Origin: an uncultured Collinsella sp.
GTDB lineage: Bacteria > Actinomycetota > Coriobacteriia > Coriobacteriales > Coriobacteriaceae
DNA length: 10,417 nucleotides
Direction: 5' to 3'
NCBI GenBank assembly: GCA_900542635.1
Contig: UQOJ01000066.1
Location: 1-10,417 of the forward strand
In this document: in pieces, positions 6,315-10,417 of the stretch
Layout: each line of letters opens with the position of its first letter
How positions within the stretch are numbered: the stretch's first letter is position 1
Position numbers and translations under genes: made by a program
The notes under the pieces: model-generated
Database searches by the model: none
Seen by the model: only the letters and a program-made list of their open reading frames with translations
Told to the model about the DNA's origin: nothing

Positions 6315-7524
6315 ACGAACCCCCTTCCAACAAATCAACGACTTTAAGTATACGCGCCATGCACGCTTCCCAAAAGACCGCCGACGGCTCGAACGTCGAA
6401 CGCGGCGCCGCAAGCGCCTGCGCGATAGCGTCTGCCAGCGCGCGCTCAAACAACGGAAGGTCGGCCGCCACGGGCGTGTCGACATCCGTCATACGCGGCG
6501 ATGCCACCCACGTCACGGGAGCACCGGGAAGCATCGCCTCCATCCAGGGACGAACGCCGGGCAAATCGGTCGCCACAACTTTGCAACCGCACGCGAGGGC
6601 CTCGATCGTCACGAGCGGCAGACCCTCGTAAAACGAAGGCAGCACAAAGACGTCGGAACTGCGGTAGGCACGCACGAGCTCATCGCTATCCAAGCGCCCC
6701 GCCAGCGTCACCGGCACATCCGAGGCCGCGGTCAAGCGCTCGATATGCGCGTACTCGGCATCGTCCCCGCGGCCGCCCACAAGTACCAAGCCAGATGGGC
6801 GGACGTCATCGTCAATCGGCAATGACACGGCTCGAACCAGCGACTCGACGCCCTTTTTAAAGCAAATCTTGCCCACGTACACAAGCGATCCCGGCTGCCT
6901 CGCCACGCTCGCGTCGCGGCAGAAGACGCGATGGTCGTAGCCCGTCCCAATCACGTGGATGCGATCGACATCGACGCCGCACACCAGGCCAATCTGCTCA
7001 GCCTGCTCAGCATGGAGCGCAAAGACGGCATCGAGCCGACGAACCGCACTTACGATGCGATCGCGCTCGAGCGCATGCGAACGCAGCTGGCGCAGGTCGG
7101 TCGAATGACACACGGCAACAACCGGCACGCCCCGGACGCACTCGCGCGCCAATGCGGTCACCAGATACAGGTGGTGACAGAGCACCAGATCGGGCCGAAA
7201 CTCAGCCACCGCCCGATCGATAGCAGCAGCAAATGCCCGCTCAAATGCCCTGAGCATCGAAGGCGTCAGGTCACGATAGCGTGTAGAGGAATAGGGCATG
7301 ACATCGGACATACCGCAGATGGGAAACGGCAGCTCGGGCGACTCGAACGGTACGGCAAACACGGCAGCACGCCGATCCAGCTCGCCTTGGGTATCACCCG
7401 GTGCCGCGCCGCAAAGCACGGCGGCGCGATGCCCCGTCTCGATCTGTTCGCGCACGAGCGCGGCAAGGTAGGTGCCGCTGCCGGTGCTATCTGGTTTTTG
7501 TGCCGAGATATTGAGGATGCGCAT
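6307..7524 (-). CDS. Glycosyltransferase family 4 (GT-B fold), translationally overlapping selD
   Basis: The 405-residue protein starts MRILNISAQKPDSTGSGTYL, the N-terminal strand and glycine loop of GT4 enzymes. The C-terminal nucleotide-sugar domain shows LVYVGKICFKKGVESLVRA (about 214-232), LVLVGGRGDD, then DVFVLPSFYEGLPLVTIEAL with the E-x7-E pair Glu300/Glu308, and ACGCKVVATDLPGV. No membrane segment or signal is seen, so it is cytosolic. ATG 7524 is preferred: homology starts there and AGGGGT lies upstream. The frame remains open to 7662 but that extension (arginine-rich, overlapping the activase) is a shadow. The gene begins 14 nt after the activase stop and its last 8 nt overlap the selD start (ATGGCTAA). 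Such coupling suggests a joint job. By analogy with SenB, a glycosyltransferase-fold enzyme that attaches selenophosphate-derived selenium to a sugar, it could make a selenosugar. No SenA-like gene is present, the sequence does not obviously resemble SenB, and an ordinary glycosyltransferase is equally possible. Confidence 0.9.
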   Translation of the reverse strand: MRILNISAQKPDSTGSGTYLAALVREQIETGHRAAVLCGAAPGDTQGELDRRAAVFAVPFESPELPFPICGMSDVMPYSSTRYRDLTPSMLRAFERAFAAAIDRAVAEFRPDLVLCHHLYLVTALARECVRGVPVVAVCHSTDLRQLRSHALERDRIVSAVRRLDAVFALHAEQAEQIGLVCGVDVDRIHVIGTGYDHRVFCRDASVARQPGSLVYVGKICFKKGVESLVRAVSLPIDDDVRPSGLVLVGGRGDDAEYAHIERLTAASDVPVTLAGRLDSDELVRAYRSSDVFVLPSFYEGLPLVTIEALACGCKVVATDLPGVRPWMEAMLPGAPVTWVASPRMTDVDTPVAADLPLFERALADAIAQALAAPRSTFEPSAVFWEACMARILKVVDLLEGGSYG

Positions 7525-7538
7525 GTCGCGGTACACCC

Positions 7539-8303
7539 CTAGGCCAAGGCGGCGGCGAGAATCGCCGCGCCGATGGCACCGGCGAAGCGGGCATGGGGCG
7601 AGGTGGTGACCGGCGACCCCAGCAGCGCCGCCAGCCGCTCCACAACGTAAGCGTTCTCGCACAAGCCTCCCGTCAGGTAGTACGGAGCACCCGTCGCCTG
7701 CCCGGCCATAGTGGCCACGCGCGAGACCACGCTGTCGATCACGCCACGCGCAATGTTCTCGCGCGGCTCACCGCGACCGATCAGGCTGATAACCTCGCTT
7801 TCGGCAAACACGGTGCACATGCTGCTGATCTTGGTGGGCTCACCGGAACGCGCCAGGTCGGCCATCTGCTGCTGGGAAATGCCTAAGCGGTCGGCCATGA
7901 TCTCCAAAAAGCGCCCCGTGCCGGCGGCGCACTTGTCGTTCATGGCAAACTTGGCCACGCGGCCACTTTTAAGCTGAATGACCTTGGTGTCCTGACCGCC
8001 CACGTCGATCACCGTGCCGTGATCGCCAAACAGGCGCACGGCACCGGTGCCGTGGCAGGTGATCTCGGTCACGACCTTATGCGCATAGGGAACGGCGACA
8101 CGACCGTAGCCGGTCGCGATCACGCGCACGTCGTCGGCAGCCACGTCATAGCCAGCCGCGGCAAGCTCGCCGCGCAGACGCTCGGCCGCATCGACCGAGG
8201 AGAACCCGGTTGGCTGCACGCACGTCCATGCCACCGAACCCTCCCCATCGACCACAGCAGCCTTAGCCGCCGTAGACCCGATATCGATCCCGATCCCTAT
8301 CAT
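7539..8303 (-). CDS. Acyl-CoA dehydratase activase (ASKHA ATPase, BadF/BadG/BcrA/BcrD family)
   Basis: A homodimeric iron-sulfur ATPase of 254 residues that drives single electrons at very low potential into a 2-hydroxyacyl-CoA dehydratase or double-cubane-cluster protein. The first phosphate loop is GIDIGSTAAKAAVV (residues 4-17), a second ATP-site segment is VIDVGGQDTKVI (98-109), and the adenosine region is YYLTGGLCEN. The two cysteines that bind the [4Fe-4S] cluster across the dimer are Cys125 (NDKCAAGTGRFLE) and Cys163 (SSMCTVFAESEV). Length and motifs match HgdC/YjiL-type activases. ATG 8303 follows GGGAGAG at good spacing. It lies directly downstream of two dehydratase-like genes, its expected partners, and upstream of the GT4-selD pair with only 14 nt between. 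Confidence 0.95.
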   Translation of the reverse strand: MIGIGIDIGSTAAKAAVVDGEGSVAWTCVQPTGFSSVDAAERLRGELAAAGYDVAADDVRVIATGYGRVAVPYAHKVVTEITCHGTGAVRLFGDHGTVIDVGGQDTKVIQLKSGRVAKFAMNDKCAAGTGRFLEIMADRLGISQQQMADLARSGEPTKISSMCTVFAESEVISLIGRGEPRENIARGVIDSVVSRVATMAGQATGAPYYLTGGLCENAYVVERLAALLGSPVTTSPHARFAGAIGAAILAAALA

Positions 8304-8355
8304 GGCTCTCTCCCAATCTAAACATCAAAGGTAGCGGTGCGTTCAGGCGCCTTAG

Positions 8356-8464
8356 CTCTAGGTTTCTCAGGTGCCGGAGATTGCCCCGAAAGAGGAGCGC
8401 AGCGTACTTTGGGTACGCAAGCGACGGTTTGAGGAGCAAGATCCGGTGCCTGAGGAAGCTAGAG
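8356..8464. repeat. Structured intergenic repeat, copy A (about 109 nt imperfect palindrome)
   Basis: The two ends pair from 8356-8361 (CTCTAG) with 8459-8464 (CTAGAG) inward through CTCAGG/CCTGAG, a conserved tandem wobble TG/TG and CCGGA/TCCGG, then TTGC/GCAA. An internal loop follows with GA opposite GA (tandem G-A), and a terminal hairpin GCGTAC-TTTGG-GTACGC. It overlaps the stop codon of the downstream dehydratase gene and lies upstream of the activase. Copy B at 9660-9761 has about 84% identity by eye, and several differences are compensatory. Confidence 0.82.
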
Positions 8465-9622
8465 GGTTTCGATGAAGGCGGCGATACGGGTCTCGATCTG
8501 GCCCATGTCGCCATTGCTGTAGTCGGTCTCGATCTTCATGTACGGAATACCCGCACCCTCGACGGCCTCCTGCATGCGCGCACTCTCCACATTAAAGGTG
8601 TGGCAGGCCTGGAGCACGTTTTCGACCACGCCATCGACGTGATACTTCTCGCACATGGCCAGTGTATTTTCCATGCGACCGTCGTTGGGCGTCATGACCG
8701 AGCAGTTGATGTCCAGGTATCGGTCGGCGATGGCGCGCAGGATATCGGGAGCCTCCGGGTCGATCATCATGGCCGCCGTACGCTCGCCCGAGCAGTCGTC
8801 CATGCACACAACCACGCCGCCGTTGGACTCGATGGTGCGGCCAATCTTGTTGATCACACCGCCCACCGGGCAGCCGGTGATCAGAATGCGCTTAGCATCT
8901 GCCGCGACCGGGCGCTCTCCAGCCTCGTAGGTCTCACGCAGCTTGACAACCTTTTGCTCCAGCTGCTGCGTATAGGCCTCGATATCAAAGCTGAACGTAC
9001 CGGCAAACATGGTGCTCATCAGGTCGACGCCGCTCATGGCCGCAGGCTGGTTGGCCTGGAGGGCAAACATCTCGAGTTGCGCCGCACGCAGACGGTTGCG
9101 GCGTCGGACGGCAGCGCGCAAGTCATCGTCGGTAATCGTGATGCCGTAGAAGCCCTCGAGCTCCTCTTTGAGCAGGCGGCACTCCTCGTACCAGCCTTCA
9201 CGCTCGTAGGCGCGATCGCGACCCTGCGGCAGATGCAGAACGTGCGTGCGTTTGAGCTCGTTGAGCAGCTCGTACATCTTCTTCTTGCCGTCGCAGGTGG
9301 TCTCGCCGATGATCATGTCGCTAAAGTACGTAAACGGGCACTTTTGCGAGTAGGCAAAGCCGTAAGTCGACTTGATGAGCGGGCAGAGGTTTGCCGGCAG
9401 CACCTTCTCGGCCTCGGGAATCACCTCATCGGACGTACCGCACAGAGCGACACTTGCGGCCCCCGCGGCATCGATAATCTCGAGCGGCGTATAGCTGCAC
9501 AAGTAGCCGACCAGGCGATTGCCGGCCTGCTTGTAATCCTTAACGCGAATAAACGCCGCCTTGCGCTGCTCGTTGAACTCCTCAAACGTAGACGGCAACG
9601 GCTGCTCAATATATTCCGACAT
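8459..9622 (-). CDS. 2-hydroxyacyl-CoA dehydratase / double-cubane-cluster protein (DCCP-like, YjiM-type)
   Basis: A cytosolic iron-sulfur protein of 387 residues, in the size range of HgdB/BcrB/DCCP subunits. Residues 37-116 carry the N-terminal family pattern: VGYLCSYTPLEIIDAAG (Cys42), ALCGTSDE (Cys61), NLCPLIKSTYGFA (Cys80), QKCPFTYFSDMIIGETTCDGK (Cys95, Cys110). The C-terminal half has ITGCPVGG (Cys251), VVCMDDCSGER (Cys273, Cys277), Cys307, Cys324 and Cys340, and ends ETDYSNGDMGQIETRIAAFIE. ATG 9622 has AAGGAG upstream; the frame is open further but that sequence is noncoding repeat. Family members accept electrons from the adjacent activase to dehydrate 2-hydroxyacyl-CoA, or in DCCPs to reduce small molecules. 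No CoA-transferase gene is visible, which favours a DCCP-type reductase. The substrate is unknown; the neighbouring selenium genes suggest a selenium or related reduction (inference). Confidence 0.92.
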   Translation of the reverse strand: MSEYIEQPLPSTFEEFNEQRKAAFIRVKDYKQAGNRLVGYLCSYTPLEIIDAAGAASVALCGTSDEVIPEAEKVLPANLCPLIKSTYGFAYSQKCPFTYFSDMIIGETTCDGKKKMYELLNELKRTHVLHLPQGRDRAYEREGWYEECRLLKEELEGFYGITITDDDLRAAVRRRNRLRAAQLEMFALQANQPAAMSGVDLMSTMFAGTFSFDIEAYTQQLEQKVVKLRETYEAGERPVAADAKRILITGCPVGGVINKIGRTIESNGGVVVCMDDCSGERTAAMMIDPEAPDILRAIADRYLDINCSVMTPNDGRMENTLAMCEKYHVDGVVENVLQACHTFNVESARMQEAVEGAGIPYMKIETDYSNGDMGQIETRIAAFIETL

Positions 9623-9659
9623 ATAACTCCTTAACAAACCTTTTAACCAACCAAGGAAA

Positions 9660-9761
9660 CGGCTTTCCCAGGTGCCCGAGGTTGCCGTGAAAGAGAAGCG
9701 CCGCGTACTTTGGTACGCAAACGATGGTTTGAACGGCAAGATCGGGTGCCTGGGGAAGCCG
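9660..9761. repeat. Structured intergenic repeat, copy B (about 102 nt imperfect palindrome)
   Basis: The copy begins CGGCTTTCCCAGGTGCCCGA, which pairs with TCGGGTGCCTGGGGAAGCCG at its end. The inner hairpin is GCGTAC-TTTG-GTACGC. Compared with copy A the outermost base pairs are different in sequence but still paired, and internal pairs switch together (G-C to C-G, T-A to C-G, C-G to G-C, C-G to T-A). It fills most of the gap between the two dehydratase genes, ending 15 nt from the stop of the upstream one. There is no T-run at either edge. Confidence 0.82.
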
Positions 9762-9776
9762 CCGGGACGGATACCC

Positions 9777-10372
9777 CTAAATGGTTTCCAAGAAAGCTTC
9801 AATGCGCGTCTGCAGTTGGCCCGCATCCTCACCGGCGTAGTCGGTCGTGATGTGCATAAACGGAATGCCTGCCTCCTCGGCGGCCTTCTCCACGGCAAAC
9901 GACTCCATCTCGTAGAGCGTGCAGAACTGCAGCGCCACGTCGACGATGCCGTCGGCATGCAGGTCCTTGGCCATCTGGACAATGTCCTTCATACGCTGGC
10001 CGTTGGGCGTAAAGACGGCGCAGTTGATCTTAAAGTAGCGCTCGGCGATGGCGTCGAGCATCTCGTCGACCGTCTCGCCGGACTCGTCGACCAGGTCCTT
10101 GTAGTAGCGCGAGCCCGTGCAGGACTCCTCGCCCACCACGACACCGCCGGCCTTCTCGATGAGATTGAACAGCTTCCAGTTGGGCACAGCCATGGGCGTG
10201 CCGGTGTACAGGATACGTTTGGTCCACTTGGGCGCCACGCCCTCGCCGGCCTCGACACGCTGCTCGCACTCAGCCGCCATATCGTTAATGGCTCCGGTCA
10301 GACGCGGCGTGTCGTCCATAAAGGCGGCCTGAACGGTCAGCAGGCTGTCCAGACCGCTGATGGGTGCAGGGT
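9777..10372 (-). CDS. 2-hydroxyacyl-CoA dehydratase / DCCP-like protein, paralogue, 5' end missing
   Basis: Only the C-terminal 198 codons or so are present; the frame runs open into the adapter at 10373, so the truncation is artificial. The visible part starts PAPISGLDSLLTVQAAFMDD, a segment in which HgdB-like subunits have a similar helix. It continues RILYTGTPMAVPNWKLFNLIE, GGVVVGEESCTGSRYY, then KINCAVFTPNGQRM and VDVALQFCTLYEMESF, and ends TTDYAGEDAGQLQTRIEAFLETI. It aligns along its whole length with the downstream paralogue at 8459-9622 but is clearly diverged: where the paralogue has TGCPVGG it has TGTPMAV, and where the paralogue has MDDCSG it has EESCTG. The pair plus one activase suggests a two-subunit enzyme or two reductases sharing an activator. 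An ATG at 10319 lies within the gene and is not the start. Confidence 0.9.
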
Positions 10373-10417
10373 CTGTCTCTTATACACATCTGACGCTGCC
10401 GACGACTTAATAGGTGT
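10373..10417 (-). other. Nextera/Tn5 sequencing adapter with i5 index (not biological)
   Basis: Bases 10373-10391 are the reverse complement of the mosaic end. Bases 10392-10405 are the rest of the Nextera read-1 adapter. The next eight bases, CTTAATAG (10406-10413), sit exactly where the i5 index belongs; from memory the reverse complement, CTATTAAG, is a Nextera XT index (S518). GTGT at 10414-10417 is the start of the P5 arm. With the adapter at 1-26 this shows the contig is one tagmented fragment of about 10.35 kb. The dehydratase gene at this edge is cut by library preparation, not by biology. Confidence 0.97.

Noticed and set aside
6307..7524. Calling the glycosyltransferase SenB outright
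   Set aside because: Proximity to selD is suggestive, but no SenA-like gene is present and the motifs seen are those of GT4 enzymes in general.
7525..7662. N-terminal extension of the glycosyltransferase into the activase gene
   Set aside because: The added residues are arginine- and glycine-rich, antagonistic to any known domain, and overlap the activase in another frame; homology and a ribosome site begin at 7524.
8381..9634. Long plus-strand frames antisense to real genes (also 1746-2744, 3282-4343, 4350-5243, 5277-6218)
   Set aside because: They mirror the codon structure of GC-rich minus-strand genes, are rich in His/Arg/Gly, lack ribosome sites and show no family motifs.
9623..9982. 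N-terminal extension of the dehydratase gene to a 507-residue protein
   Set aside because: It would translate the structured repeat and the out-of-frame end of the upstream gene; ATG 9622 has a good AAGGAG site and the right protein length.

Overview
The window is one tagmented DNA fragment. Bases 1-26 and 10373-10417 are Illumina Nextera/Tn5 adapter, so only about 27-10372 is biological. Everything recognisable is on the minus strand. The DNA is high in GC. The gene set is an anaerobe's: double-cubane-cluster type 2-hydroxyacyl-CoA dehydratases with their activase, and a selenocysteine-containing SelD. Together with GC-rich codon use and many small imperfect palindromes this suggests a gut Actinobacteriota lineage such as Coriobacteriia (Collinsella-like). 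That placement is inference; no rRNA or phylogenetic marker is present.

Reading in the direction of transcription (right to left): a 5'-truncated dehydratase/DCCP-like gene (9777-10372), a second complete paralogue (8459-9622), an acyl-CoA dehydratase activase (7539-8303), a GT4 glycosyltransferase (6307-7524), selD with an in-frame UGA read as Sec17 (5265-6314), yedF (4578-5204), a DUF3343 Se/S-carrier-like gene (4307-4558), a class-V aminotransferase/cysteine desulfurase (3171-4310) and a strong terminator (3116-3146). The glycosyltransferase and selD overlap by 8 nt, and the DUF3343 gene and desulfurase overlap by 4 nt. This looks like one selenium-centred operon or super-operon. Beyond the terminator come brnQ (1734-3092), a tRNA-Pro/tRNA-Gly pair with its own promoter and terminator, and an orphan AbiEi-like gene (151-1170).

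A plausible joint role is as follows. The desulfurase, DUF3343 protein and YedF mobilise or carry selenium. SelD makes selenophosphate. The coupled glycosyltransferase might use selenophosphate or act on a selenium-linked product. The two DCCP-like proteins and their ATP-driven activase supply very low-potential electrons for an unknown reduction. The link between the reductase module, the glycosyltransferase and SelD rests on gene order and is the least explained part of the window.

Two repeat systems stand out. (1) Two copies of a roughly 100-nt imperfect palindrome, each just 3' of a dehydratase gene, differ at about 15 positions but keep their pairing through several compensatory changes. 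Their non-Watson-Crick pairs are G-U only if read on the plus strand, opposite to the operon. (2) The AbiEi-like gene is bracketed by inverted copies of a repeat of about 100 nt, each containing a 21-24 bp perfect hairpin. This resembles a small mobile unit parked next to tRNA genes.
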